From positions 1-49,084 of the forward strand of contig JADYZV010000126.1 in assembly GCA_020852965.1 (NCBI GenBank): a stretch of 49,084 nt of DNA, written 5' to 3'. The stretch's first letter is position 1; each line of letters starts with the position of its first letter. This DNA is from Pirellulaceae bacterium. GTDB taxonomy: Bacteria > Planctomycetota > Planctomycetia > Pirellulales > Pirellulaceae. Under the pieces are notes generated by a model that saw only the letters and a program-made list of their open reading frames with translations, was not told where the DNA came from and ran no database searches. Made by a program: the position numbers and the translations under genes. Of this stretch, positions 25,634-34,202 are shown piece by piece.

Positions 25634-26905
25634 CTATCCCGCCAACAGTGCGGGCGAGCAGCGTGGTGTAGCAGCTTCTGTTTCGAACCCCAAATGGCGA
25701 CAGATCGACAAGGCGGCTTTGCGGCTGACGGTATTCGCCGTGTTGCACGATTGCGTCTGCGTGGGTTCACCGTGAGCTTCCCTACCCGTCGTGTCGTGCT
25801 CGCCCGCTCCGGCAAACTGACGACTGAGTAGCAGCAGCTCTTGACGCTGCTTCTCACGCTCTCCCCTGTCGGACATTAGGCGATCCAAGGCAACGATGGA
25901 TTGAGCGATTACTTTGCCCGTCCTCCCCACAGCCAGAAACTCCGGCATGACTATCTTACCGGCAATCATATTGGGCAGGGTCATTGACTTGATGCGCGTG
26001 ACGCACTTGACAATCGCATAGTGACCACGACTGATGTGATAAACGACCACGCTGGGGGTGCCACGAGCCATCATCTCCAAACTAACCGAACCCGATTTCA
26101 TCAACGAGCAGTCGGCTAGCTCGATGATCTCGCTGGTCTTACCCACGAAGAACTGAATGTTCAGTTTTCGGTCGCTGTCAGTCAATTGCTGACTGCACCA
26201 CAAACAATGTTGGTCGTGCAGCGCTGCCACCATGAATCTCGCTTGGGGATGGCGCCGAGCTAATTCACGAATAGCTGCGAGTTGCATGGGCCAGATCTTT
26301 TTCACTTCGCGTGTTCGCGAGCCCGGCAGTACGGCTACTTGGACGCCTTCGTATTCACGCCACTTTGCAAGAAAGTGCGCGTCGAGCTGCCGCTGGCGAA
26401 CTTCGTCGAAAAACGGATGCCCCACATAGTCGACCGACATCTGCCGTTGCGCATACCACTGAGGTTCGAAAGGTAGATTGCAAATGACATGGTCCACATT
26501 GCGCCGCATTTTGGCGATCCGCCACCCCCCCCAGGCCCACAACTGAGGAGGTAAATAGTAGATCACCGGAATTTTATGTTGCTTGGCTCGTTCCGCTATG
26601 TGCCAATTGAAGCCAGGGAAATCAACCAACACGACCGCATCGGGACGCTTGCGCGCGAAAATGTCAGAAGCAATATTCGCCACGCGAATGAACTCGCGGA
26701 GTTTCGGCAAAACCTCTGCGAAACCCATCACGGCCAAGTTGGTAAGTTCATAGTCGATTTGGCAACCCGCTTCACTCATTCTACCTCCGCCAAAACCTTG
26801 GAAAGTAGCTGAGGGCTGCAAGTATTGAAGCTGACTGATCAATTTGGCAGCATGCAAATCGCCACTCGGTTCACCGACAGAAAAGAATAGATTGGGAGTG
26901 TTCAC
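25634..26905 (-). CDS. lpxB: Lipid-A-disaccharide synthase
   Basis: 423 residues, glycosyltransferase family 19. It joins UDP-diacylglucosamine and lipid X at the inner membrane in lipid A synthesis. The family N-terminus (FFSVGEPSGDLHAAKL), DFPGFNWHIAERAK, YYLPPQLWAWGGWR, VGHPFFDE and VAVLPGSRTREV are clear. The start is GTG. The C-terminal tail of about 40 residues after the last recognised helix (from HDTTGREAHG) is longer than in typical LpxB. Its stop lies against a tandem repeat array. Other lipid A genes are not in the window, but the gene implies an LPS-bearing outer membrane. Confidence 0.95.
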   Translation of the reverse strand: MNTPNLFFSVGEPSGDLHAAKLISQLQYLQPSATFQGFGGGRMSEAGCQIDYELTNLAVMGFAEVLPKLREFIRVANIASDIFARKRPDAVVLVDFPGFNWHIAERAKQHKIPVIYYLPPQLWAWGGWRIAKMRRNVDHVICNLPFEPQWYAQRQMSVDYVGHPFFDEVRQRQLDAHFLAKWREYEGVQVAVLPGSRTREVKKIWPMQLAAIRELARRHPQARFMVAALHDQHCLWCSQQLTDSDRKLNIQFFVGKTSEIIELADCSLMKSGSVSLEMMARGTPSVVVYHISRGHYAIVKCVTRIKSMTLPNMIAGKIVMPEFLAVGRTGKVIAQSIVALDRLMSDRGEREKQRQELLLLSRQFAGAGEHDTTGREAHGEPTQTQSCNTANTVSRKAALSICRHLGFETEAATPRCSPALLAG

Positions 26906-27411
26906 AGAGGTTGATCCAAGACTTCGAGAGCTGTAACAATGTGAAAAACACGGGGGAATAGGCTATTTGTGGTTCTAAAAGGGTTGTCCTACACCGAGAC
27001 CTCAAAATAGAACAACTCGGGCACCAGCGTCCAGAGCATTGCGGCAGGCAGAGCCGCAGCGGACCACCAACTTGAGGAAATCTGAAAACTATCGCGATAA
27101 ATTCCGAACTGGTCTATCGACGCGGTGAACGGCTATCGTAGACTCCGCACGCCGCTTCGGGCATCCGAGGATAGTGGAGTCAGGAGCGGAACAATGTCAT
27201 TCAGCAATCGGTGGCCGCTTGTTGAATGCTGACAAGGTTGAGAATCGCTGGGTGCGGGTTGGAGGATCAGCACCCCAGGCATTCTCGTCAACGCGTGGAT
27301 GGACCCATATTTCGCAAACTCGCTAATGCCTCGCCACTGCGATCGGCCTGACCTAACGTCGGATCGTATGTTGGAATGGCACGAGTGAGCCTACACACAG
27401 GAGCTTCGAGC
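26906..27411. other. Divergent intergenic region, lpxB to metallopeptidase
   Basis: 506 nt. No gene was recognised on either strand. GACTCC (27141-27146) and GGAGTC (27176-27181) form weak arms. CAGGAG at 27398-27403 is the ribosome site for the next gene. Confidence 0.5.
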
Positions 27412-28755
27412 ATGGATGCTCGTTCGTTTCGCCCCATGTTGGGTGCGGCCCTCGTCTTGTTTTTGTTGACACTCGACAATGCTGCTTCGGCGCAGTTCGG
27501 GAGGCGTCAACAGTTCACCGCTCACAGCCAGAATTTCATCGTCTTCGCTTCGACTCCACAATGGGCCGCTCAGGTCGCTGAGATGGCCGAGCTGAACCGA
27601 CGCGATTTGGCCATACACTGGTTGGGATCCGAGTTGCCCCCCTGGTCGGAACGCGTTCCGATTCACGTACAAGCTGGGGCCGACCTGGGAGCTGGCGGCG
27701 AGACGCGATTTTCGCTTATTGGCGGCAACCGTATCGGCAATTGGATGATGAGCGTGTCGGGTACTCAGGAACGCATACTCGATAGTGTGCTGCCTCACGA
27801 AATAACACACACGATATTCGCGACACACTTCGCGCCGCTCGGGAAATATGCACCTCGTTGGGCCGACGAAGGTGCCTGTACGACAGTCGAGCATATTTCC
27901 GAAAAGCAAAAGCACCAAAAGTTCCTACACCAGTTTTTAGCGACCGGGCGTGGACTAGCATTCAACACGATGTTCAACTTGAAGGAATACCCGACCGACA
28001 TCATGCCGCTCTATGCGCAAGGGCACTCGGCGGTGCAATTCCTAATCGACCAAGGTGGCCCACAGAAGTTTGTCAAGTTTCTTGAGGCCGGTATGCGCAG
28101 CGAAGCTTGGGGGCCAACCCTGGAACAATTCTACGCCTACGAGTCGATCGGTTCCTTTCAAACGTTGTGGAATCAGTGGTTGGCCGATGGTAGCCCCCAG
28201 AACTTGATCGCCTACGCGCCCGGATTGCAGCGAGAAGCTGGAACCGACGCCGGATCATCAGCCAGTGTTGTCTTGGCTTCCAATGCGGTACCGGTCGACG
28301 TTAGTCCCTCGAATGCCAATCCCCGCTCCCCGGCTGCCGCTGTCCTAGGCGACCGCAGTGAAATGCAATTAGCCGCCGAGCCCCTTGCGCTCGATGCACA
28401 ACCGGCCAATTCGGTAAGCCTGGCAAGCCATGCGGCAGCGACCTCCTCGCCGCTAGGAAACGAGAATTGGTACAAGCGGCGTTTGCGTGAGGTAACCGGC
28501 GAGGAACCGCCCCTCAGCCAAGCCGCACGCGCCACCGAGCAACCGCGGCCGATCAGTATGCAACAGCTAGGTCGCACGCAACCGTCCGGAAATCCACGTG
28601 TCGGTATACCGCATCAATCCGTTTCGCATGCGCCGCAGAGACAATCGCAGGGAATTCAAGTGCTCGACTGGGGCGATTCGGAGTCAGTGCCCGGCATCGC
28701 ACCCAACCTTCGCTATGCGGCCCCGCCACCTGGCATGGTTCCGCTCTACCGCTAA
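27412..28755 (+). CDS. Secreted HExxH metallopeptidase (peptidase MA-like)
   Basis: 447 residues from ATG 27412, chosen because CAGGAG lies 8 nt upstream and a signal peptide follows directly (MLGAALVLFLLTLDNAASAQ). The zinc site HEITH (129-133) and WADEG (150-154), where Glu is the likely third ligand, mark a gluzincin of the peptidase MA-like type. The first 270 residues form the enzyme domain (FIVFASTPQWAAQVAEMAE, YAQGHSAVQFLIDQGG). The C-terminal 170 residues are Pro/Ala/Ser-rich and probably disordered, ending in APPPGMVPLYR. The substrate is unknown. It acts outside the cytoplasmic membrane. Confidence 0.82.
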   Translation: MDARSFRPMLGAALVLFLLTLDNAASAQFGRRQQFTAHSQNFIVFASTPQWAAQVAEMAELNRRDLAIHWLGSELPPWSERVPIHVQAGADLGAGGETRFSLIGGNRIGNWMMSVSGTQERILDSVLPHEITHTIFATHFAPLGKYAPRWADEGACTTVEHISEKQKHQKFLHQFLATGRGLAFNTMFNLKEYPTDIMPLYAQGHSAVQFLIDQGGPQKFVKFLEAGMRSEAWGPTLEQFYAYESIGSFQTLWNQWLADGSPQNLIAYAPGLQREAGTDAGSSASVVLASNAVPVDVSPSNANPRSPAAAVLGDRSEMQLAAEPLALDAQPANSVSLASHAAATSSPLGNENWYKRRLREVTGEEPPLSQAARATEQPRPISMQQLGRTQPSGNPRVGIPHQSVSHAPQRQSQGIQVLDWGDSESVPGIAPNLRYAAPPPGMVPLYR

Positions 28756-28770
28756 ATCATGCAAAGCATC

Positions 28771-28796
28771 GTAGCTACCGTCGCCAGACGGTAGAC
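28771..28796. repeat. Palindromic repeat, CTACCGTC family, copy 1
   Basis: CTACCGTC (28775-28782) and GACGGTAG (28787-28794) form a perfect 8-bp stem with loop GCCA, 16 nt after the metallopeptidase stop. A degenerate inverse copy lies at 35574-35597. Confidence 0.75.
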
Positions 28797-28980
28797 CTAA
28801 GCTCAAGTGCTTCGCAAAGATCTTCTTGGAGTGCTCCGAGTTCTCGGAGCTTTGGCCTGGCTAACGGCCAGCAACACTGGGAACCGAACGCTGAAAAAAG
28901 CTGGCAGCGCACAGTTTGGTTGTTGGTTGCTAAAGATGTAGCTCGCTGCAGAATGTTCTCGCCTCCATCGGCAACTGGAG

Positions 28981-29013
28981 CCCCAGAGTTTCCAATTGAC
29001 GTGAACTCTGGGG
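28981..29013. repeat. 10-bp perfect inverted repeat
   Basis: CCCCAGAGTT (28981-28990) and AACTCTGGGG (29004-29013) with a 13-nt loop. It lies about 90 nt beyond the 3' end of the minus-strand gene at 29105-29590. No U-run follows on either strand. Confidence 0.75.
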
Positions 29014-29104
29014 AGGACCAAGGCGGTGATGAATCCCCGCGCTCCAAAAGCTTTGCAGCACCAAGCTGTGTGATTTCGGCTCCTGCTCCATTTCCTTTCT
29101 CAAA

Positions 29105-29590
29105 CTAAGATCTAACCGAGCTCTTTCGTCTAAGCAATTTCATCACGATAAAACCGAATAGCAACACAATCGCAGCGCCTACGGCTATTTTAATAGCGGT
29201 GACGGTAGTCTCGGCCGCTGGGCTTAGTTGCTCCTCGACTTGGAAACCTTCCTCACCGAAATTCTCTAATCCTTCGGCCTCCAAATCGAAATCGGGTACG
29301 TCCGGTAGATTTGGTAGGTTCGGAGTTGGCGGAGTGGCGGCAGAAGCGGGGGGCGCATCAGCCGGCGTATTGGCGGCTGGTGGCTGCGCGTCGAGCGACT
29401 TGGCGCACATCATTAACACCAGCACCAAAATGCTTCCCGGCATTAACCGTTTGCATCGTAGAATGTGGCTCGACGCTCCGCGTCGTGAGTCCTGGAAGGT
29501 GCTGCATAGCACCAATCGCTTGCAATCTACGCTCCCAAGCGATAATCGGTCTGCTTGAATTTTCGAGCGTGCGGTGGTGGAATTCATCAT
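29105..29590 (-). CDS. Small exported or membrane protein of unknown function
   Basis: 161 residues from ATG 29590. This start is supported by AGGAGAG 7 nt upstream; an internal ATG at 29443 lacks a ribosome site but begins a cleaner signal-like stretch (PGSILVLVLMMCAKSLDAQ). A Pro/Ala-rich and acidic region (NLPNLPDVPDFDLEAEG) follows, then a C-terminal membrane segment (AIKIAVGAAIVLLFGFIVM) with a basic end (KLLRRKSSVRS). Two hydrophobic segments thus bracket an acidic periplasmic loop. A dispersed repeat (29462-29491) is translated in frame as DSRRGASSH in the N-terminal part if the upstream start is used. No family was recognised. It is divergent from asnB. Confidence 0.55.
   Translation of the reverse strand: MMNSTTARSKIQADRLSLGSVDCKRLVLCSTFQDSRRGASSHILRCKRLMPGSILVLVLMMCAKSLDAQPPAANTPADAPPASAATPPTPNLPNLPDVPDFDLEAEGLENFGEEGFQVEEQLSPAAETTVTAIKIAVGAAIVLLFGFIVMKLLRRKSSVRS
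29462..29491. repeat. In-frame copy of the GCCCGACGCTCC repeat
   Basis: AATGTGGCTCGACGCTCCGC closely matches the first unit of the array at 25517. Read on the minus strand it falls in frame within the start region of the gene at 29105-29590. Confidence 0.75.
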
Positions 29591-29770
29591 GAAAAATCTC
29601 TCCTGTCGAACAACAATCCAATGGGGTGATCGAAGTGGCTACTCCGCAAGCTGCGGGTCGGTATGACGCCCGCGATAACTCCTGTTATACTCGATCGGCT
29701 GTGGCGTGGGGGCTATTTGTGAAACAGCCATTGAACTTCTATCGAATACGGTTGGGATGCAAATAGTTTT

Positions 29771-31672
29771 ATGTGTGGAATTGCTGGTGGGCTTTGGTTT
29801 GATGAATCGCAGGCGCTAGCGCGTGAGACGCTTGAGTCGATGACCCATTCGCTCGTTCATCGTGGTCCCGACGATACGGGCTGTCACTTTGAACCGCTAC
29901 AACATGATCCGGCTGGCTTGATCCCAGGAGTTGGACTTGGATTCCGACGGCTTTCCATTATCGATTTAGCCGGCGGCCATCAACCACTTTGCAACGAAGA
30001 TGGCTCGGTGTGGTTGGTCTTCAATGGCGAGATCTACAACTATCGCGAGCTGCGCCGAAGACTAGAGGGCTCGGGCCATACTTTTCGCACCGATAGCGAT
30101 TCGGAAACGATCGTCCATCTCTACGAAGATCTCGGCTTGGAGTGTTTCGAGCATCTCAATGGTATGTTTTCCATCGCGATTTGGGATCGCAACCAGCGGC
30201 AGCTGGTGCTGGCCCGCGATAGGCTGGGAAAGAAGCCACTTTTTTATCAATTCCGCAATGGCCAGTTGTTATTCGGCAGTGAGCTCAAGGCGTTGACCAA
30301 GGCACCCGGCTTTGACAATAAGCTGTCGCCGGCAGCCATTGATCAATTCCTGACCTACCAGTATGTACCGCATCCGAATTCGATCTACCAATCTGCAAAC
30401 AAGTTGCCCCCTGGGCATTTGGCCGTGATACGCGATGGTAGGTTGCAAGTAAAAAACTATTGGAAAATTGATTGGCCACATGAGCAGGAAACGGACGAGG
30501 CGACTGCCGCCACGCGTTTGGACGAACTACTGCGAGATTCGATCGGACTTCGCTTGCGCAGCGATGTTCCCTTGGGAGCGTTCTTATCGGGCGGGATCGA
30601 TTCATCGCTGGTCGTCACGCTGGCGCAGGCACAACTTCACGAACCGCTGAATACGTTCAGCATCGGTTTTCGGGAAGCGGAATTCGACGAAACGAGCTAT
30701 GCTCGGCAAGTCGCCGCTTGGGCGCGAACCGAGCATCGTGAATACCAGGTGACGCCGGATGCGGTATCGATTCTCGATCAGTTGGTCTACCACTACGACG
30801 AGCCGTTCGGTGACAGTTCGGCCATTCCGACCTGGTATCTATGCCAGTGGACGCGTGAGCATGTGAAGGTGGCCTTGACGGGCGACGGCGGGGACGAGCT
30901 GTTTGCGGGCTATGAACGCTATCGAGCCCTGGCGCTCAGCCGCTGGTTCGATCGTTTGGCGGGGCCGCTGCTGGGGAGCCGCTTTATCCAAGGCCTGCCT
31001 GCCTCGAATCGCAAACGCTCGTTTATCCGCCGCGTGCAGCGTTTCGGCGAGGCGCTAAATCAACCGGTTGCGCGACGATATATGAATTGGATTCAGATTT
31101 TTCCTGAACGGATGCGCGGCGATCTGTATCGCGAGGGTTTTCTGGCGCAGCTCCCCGATGAAGATCCCTTCGAGTTCTTTGAAACGGCCTGGAATAGGTT
31201 GGCACCACGCGATTTGATGGCTCGAGCATCACTGGCCGACCTGGTGACCTACCTGCCGTGCGACTTGATGACCAAAGTTGACATCGCCTCGATGGCTCAT
31301 GGTCTTGAATGCCGTCAGCCTCTGCTCGACTATCGTTTGGTGGAGTTTGCCGCAGCGCTCCCAACACGACATAAATATCGGCGAGGTGTTGGAAAGCGGT
31401 TGCTCCGTCGGACATTCGATCGCCTGCTACCACGCCAGATTTGGACTCGGACCAAAATGGGATTTGGAGTTCCGCTGGGAAGTTGGTTCCAAAACGAGTT
31501 GCGTGAACTAACCCAACAGCGGCTACTGGGGACCGATGCACGCTGTCACCAATATTTCCGACCCGATGCGTTACGGCAGATCGTGGATCAACACATGAGC
31601 GGGCGCGTCAACCACCAGTACCGTCTATGGAACTTGTTGGTATTCGAATCTTGGCTGCGCAGGTGGCAATAG
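29771..31672 (+). CDS. asnB: Asparagine synthase, glutamine-hydrolysing
   Basis: 633 residues. An N-terminal class-II glutamine amidotransferase domain (catalytic Cys2 in MCGIAGG, with RRLSIIDLAGGHQPL and NGEIYNYRELR) is joined to a C-terminal synthetase domain with the PP-loop SGGIDSSLV and TGDGGDELFAGYERY. It converts aspartate to asparagine using glutamine, or amidates another substrate: AsnB-type enzymes of this length also occur in exopolysaccharide clusters. The start is unambiguous because the ATG-TGT must be exposed as the nucleophile. A palindromic repeat lies just after the stop. glgC follows after 174 nt. Confidence 0.93.
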   Translation: MCGIAGGLWFDESQALARETLESMTHSLVHRGPDDTGCHFEPLQHDPAGLIPGVGLGFRRLSIIDLAGGHQPLCNEDGSVWLVFNGEIYNYRELRRRLEGSGHTFRTDSDSETIVHLYEDLGLECFEHLNGMFSIAIWDRNQRQLVLARDRLGKKPLFYQFRNGQLLFGSELKALTKAPGFDNKLSPAAIDQFLTYQYVPHPNSIYQSANKLPPGHLAVIRDGRLQVKNYWKIDWPHEQETDEATAATRLDELLRDSIGLRLRSDVPLGAFLSGGIDSSLVVTLAQAQLHEPLNTFSIGFREAEFDETSYARQVAAWARTEHREYQVTPDAVSILDQLVYHYDEPFGDSSAIPTWYLCQWTREHVKVALTGDGGDELFAGYERYRALALSRWFDRLAGPLLGSRFIQGLPASNRKRSFIRRVQRFGEALNQPVARRYMNWIQIFPERMRGDLYREGFLAQLPDEDPFEFFETAWNRLAPRDLMARASLADLVTYLPCDLMTKVDIASMAHGLECRQPLLDYRLVEFAAALPTRHKYRRGVGKRLLRRTFDRLLPRQIWTRTKMGFGVPLGSWFQNELRELTQQRLLGTDARCHQYFRPDALRQIVDQHMSGRVNHQYRLWNLLVFESWLRRWQ

Positions 31673-31680
31673 GCTGAGAT

Positions 31681-31710
31681 AGTCGCTGATCGCTACGTCG
31701 GTCAGTGATC
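31681..31710. repeat. Palindromic repeat, CTGACCG family, copy 2
   Basis: CTGATCG (31686-31692) pairs with CGGTCAG (31699-31705) around a 6-nt loop. One A-T/C-G change relative to the copy at 13287-13316 is kept as a G-U pair. It begins 8 nt after the asnB stop, in a terminator-like position but without a U-run. Confidence 0.7.
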
Positions 31711-31846
31711 TAGCATTGAATGTCCATCAACGATTACAAAGAACCTATCTGTGGCTACTGGGTTCGCCTGACGTTCTCGCAGGAAGTTAAAACTGGTATG
31801 ATAAACAGTCCAACCTAGCGAACTTTCCTCTCCTGAGGCTTCAAAT

Positions 31847-33124
31847 ATGTTGCGCAATACTACGGCGGTCGTTTTGGCTGGTGGCAAAGGCACTCGGCTC
31901 GAGCCGCTGACTCTGGACCGCGCTAAGCCTGCGGTCCCGTTTGGCGGGAACTATCGCATCGTCGACTTTGTACTGTCCAACGCCATCAACTCAGGACTCC
32001 GGCGCCTACTGGTGCTAACGCAGTATAAAGCGTTAAGCCTTGATCGACATATCAACCTGGGATGGCGGCAGTATTTTTGCGCCGAACTGGGCGAGTTCCT
32101 GGATGTTGTCCCGCCGCAACAACGCATCGATGAACAATGGTATCAGGGGACCGCCGACGCCGTATACCAAAACATCTTCGTGATAGAAAAGGATCGCCCC
32201 GAGTATGTAATCATTTTGGCTGGTGATCATATCTACAAAATGAACTACTTGTCGATGATTCAATTCCACAAAGAGATGGAAGCAGATCTAACAGTGGGCG
32301 CGTTGACGGTAGATCGCGACGAGGCCAAGCAATTTGGAGTGATTCAAGCCGATGAGCAGGGGCGTATCGTCGGCTTTCAAGAAAAGCCTGATCAGCCGCA
32401 AACGATGCCCGGAGATGATGATCACTGCTTTGCTTCGATGGGGATCTACATCTTTACAGCTCGGTTCCTATTCGAACAGCTCTGCCGCGACGCCACCGAA
32501 CCCGGTAGCCAGCATGACTTTGGTAAGAACATCATCCCCTCAATCATCGATAGCCACCGAGTGTTTGCCTTCCCCTTCCGTGATGAGAACCGCAAACGGC
32601 AGGCCTATTGGCGTGATGTTGGAACAATCGACGCCTATTACGAAGCCAACATGGATCTCATTACCGTCGATCCACTATTGAATCTTTACGATCAGAACTG
32701 GCCCATCCGCACGCTGCAGCCCAACCTCCCCCCCCCAAAATTCGTGTTTGGGAGCGACGGCAATTTGGAGCGTTGCGGCCAAGCAATCGATAGCATCGTT
32801 TGCCCCGGCACAATCCTCAGTGGCGGCAGAGTCAAACGCAGCGTGATCAGCTCGAACGTTCGCGTCAATAGTTACGCCTCCGTGGAAGAAAGTATCCTAT
32901 TCCAAGGAGTGAACATTGGACGACACGCAAGAATACGTCGAGCAATTATCGATAAAGAGGTAAGCATCCCAGCAGAGATGGAGATCGGCTACGATCTGGA
33001 TGTCGATCGCCGACGGGGCTTTACGATAAGTCCTGGGGGAATCGTGGTCATTTCTCGCAATGACTCGCCGAATGTGGCGGACGATGTTCTATATTCGGAC
33101 CCCCCTACGACGATTCTACGTTAA
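31847..33124 (+). CDS. glgC: Glucose-1-phosphate adenylyltransferase
   Basis: 425 residues. It makes ADP-glucose for glycogen synthesis. The nucleotide-binding loop VVLAGGKGTRLEPLT, AKPAVPFGGNYRIVDF, the catalytic region LAGDHIYKMNY, GFQEKP and the C-terminal left-handed beta-helix repeats (after YDQNWPIRT) match GlgC. A weak TGAGG precedes the ATG. Its last bases are followed closely by a diguanylate cyclase gene, suggesting co-transcription. No other glycogen gene is in the window. Confidence 0.95.
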   Translation: MLRNTTAVVLAGGKGTRLEPLTLDRAKPAVPFGGNYRIVDFVLSNAINSGLRRLLVLTQYKALSLDRHINLGWRQYFCAELGEFLDVVPPQQRIDEQWYQGTADAVYQNIFVIEKDRPEYVIILAGDHIYKMNYLSMIQFHKEMEADLTVGALTVDRDEAKQFGVIQADEQGRIVGFQEKPDQPQTMPGDDDHCFASMGIYIFTARFLFEQLCRDATEPGSQHDFGKNIIPSIIDSHRVFAFPFRDENRKRQAYWRDVGTIDAYYEANMDLITVDPLLNLYDQNWPIRTLQPNLPPPKFVFGSDGNLERCGQAIDSIVCPGTILSGGRVKRSVISSNVRVNSYASVEESILFQGVNIGRHARIRRAIIDKEVSIPAEMEIGYDLDVDRRRGFTISPGGIVVISRNDSPNVADDVLYSDPPTTILR

Positions 33125-33143
33125 TGTTCCTGAGGATACTATT

Positions 33144-34199
33144 GTGGCTGCCAATTCCTATGTTTTTCTACTCGGCTTGGCTGTCGGTACCAGTCTCCTC
33201 GGGTTTGGTATGTTGTTGGGGTATTGGCTGGGCAGGAAGACACCTGGCGGAGATCCGCTCGACCGTCAACAGTTTTTGTCGTTCTTGCAGAATCTCTCTA
33301 GTTGGACGAGCGAATATTCCGGGGACGTCAGTCGCTATCAATCGCAATTGACAGCCCTCGACGAAAAGTTTCGCTCCAGCGCCGCCCCCACTCGGGAAGA
33401 GATGCTCCAGACACTGCAGCAGATCATGGATGCCAATCGACAACTTCAATCAAGGCTGGATAACGCTGAGCAAAAGCTGGAAGTACAGACCGATCAGATC
33501 TCCAGTTATTTGACGGAGGCTCGCACCGATGGTCTAACCGGGCTGCTCAACCGCAAGGCCTTTGACAAAGCCCTGGATGGACTGTTCGGCGACTGGCAGG
33601 GCCGGGAGCAACCATTTTCAATGGGCATGCTCGACATCGATCACTTCAAACAGATCAACGACACCTACGGTCACCCTGCTGGTGATGCCGTGCTACGGCA
33701 AGTCTCCGCATTGCTACAAAGTGAGTTGCGCCAGGAGGTCTGCGTGGCACGCTATGGAGGTGAGGAGTTTGCCGTCTTGTCTCGGAGCACGGGCGAACAA
33801 ACTGCTGCGGCTTTGGAGCGAGTTCGCCATAGCATTTCCCAGCTTCAGATTACTCACGATGCGCACGTTATCCGGGTATCGCTCAGTGCAGGAGCGGCGC
33901 AGATCGAAGCCGACGATAAGATCGGAATGCTGGTTCGACGTGCCGATGAAGCCCTCTATGCAGCGAAGCTAGGTGGCAGAAATCGCGTCTACCGCCACGA
34001 TGGTACTATGTGCCATCTGGTTACGAAAGGAGCTACGCAAGCCGCGAACTCAGCGCAAGCCTCCGAACTATCATCGCACGCAGCCGATGCCTCCCAAACG
34101 GCTAACGAGCTGAGCCAAGCACAAGCCGCCGATTCGAAAATCGCCGATCGATTACAGCGTATCGTCGAGGAGGAGTCTCGGCGACTCGTGCGACGTTAA
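33144..34199 (+). CDS. Membrane-anchored diguanylate cyclase (GGDEF)
   Basis: 351 residues from GTG 33144, chosen because GAGG lies 8 nt upstream and the residues after it begin a membrane segment (YVFLLGLAVGTSLLGFGMLL, about 7-28). A coiled region (about 70-127) leads to a GGDEF domain: RTDGLTGLLNRKAFD, DIDHFKQINDTYGHPAGD and the active-site GGEEF (205-209). The RxxD inhibitory site expected five residues before GGEEF is not present (RQEV instead), so product inhibition through that site is unlikely. A Ser/Ala-rich helical tail follows. It should make cyclic di-GMP at the inner membrane. It lies 19 nt after glgC and 3 nt before the ABC ATPase. Confidence 0.9.
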   Translation: MAANSYVFLLGLAVGTSLLGFGMLLGYWLGRKTPGGDPLDRQQFLSFLQNLSSWTSEYSGDVSRYQSQLTALDEKFRSSAAPTREEMLQTLQQIMDANRQLQSRLDNAEQKLEVQTDQISSYLTEARTDGLTGLLNRKAFDKALDGLFGDWQGREQPFSMGMLDIDHFKQINDTYGHPAGDAVLRQVSALLQSELRQEVCVARYGGEEFAVLSRSTGEQTAAALERVRHSISQLQITHDAHVIRVSLSAGAAQIEADDKIGMLVRRADEALYAAKLGGRNRVYRHDGTMCHLVTKGATQAANSAQASELSSHAADASQTANELSQAQAADSKIADRLQRIVEEESRRLVRR

Positions 34200-34202
34200 C
34201 TA

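Larger units (their letters stand above)
28756..29104. other. Convergent intergenic region with several hairpins
   Basis: 349 nt. It contains a CTACCGTC-family hairpin (28771-28796), GCTCCGA-GTTC-TCGGAGC (28833-28850) followed by TTT, and a 10-bp inverted repeat at 28981-29013. No protein gene is convincing. The first two hairpins may end the metallopeptidase transcript. Confidence 0.6.

Noticed and set aside
25210-25857. 215-residue minus-strand frame across the repeat array
   Set aside because: It is open only because the tandem repeats (reading PTAERRA) lack stops in this frame, and it lies across two real genes.
28775-29047. 90-residue minus-strand frame in the convergent gap
   Set aside because: It consists largely of hairpin and repeat sequence and has no start signal or protein-like pattern.
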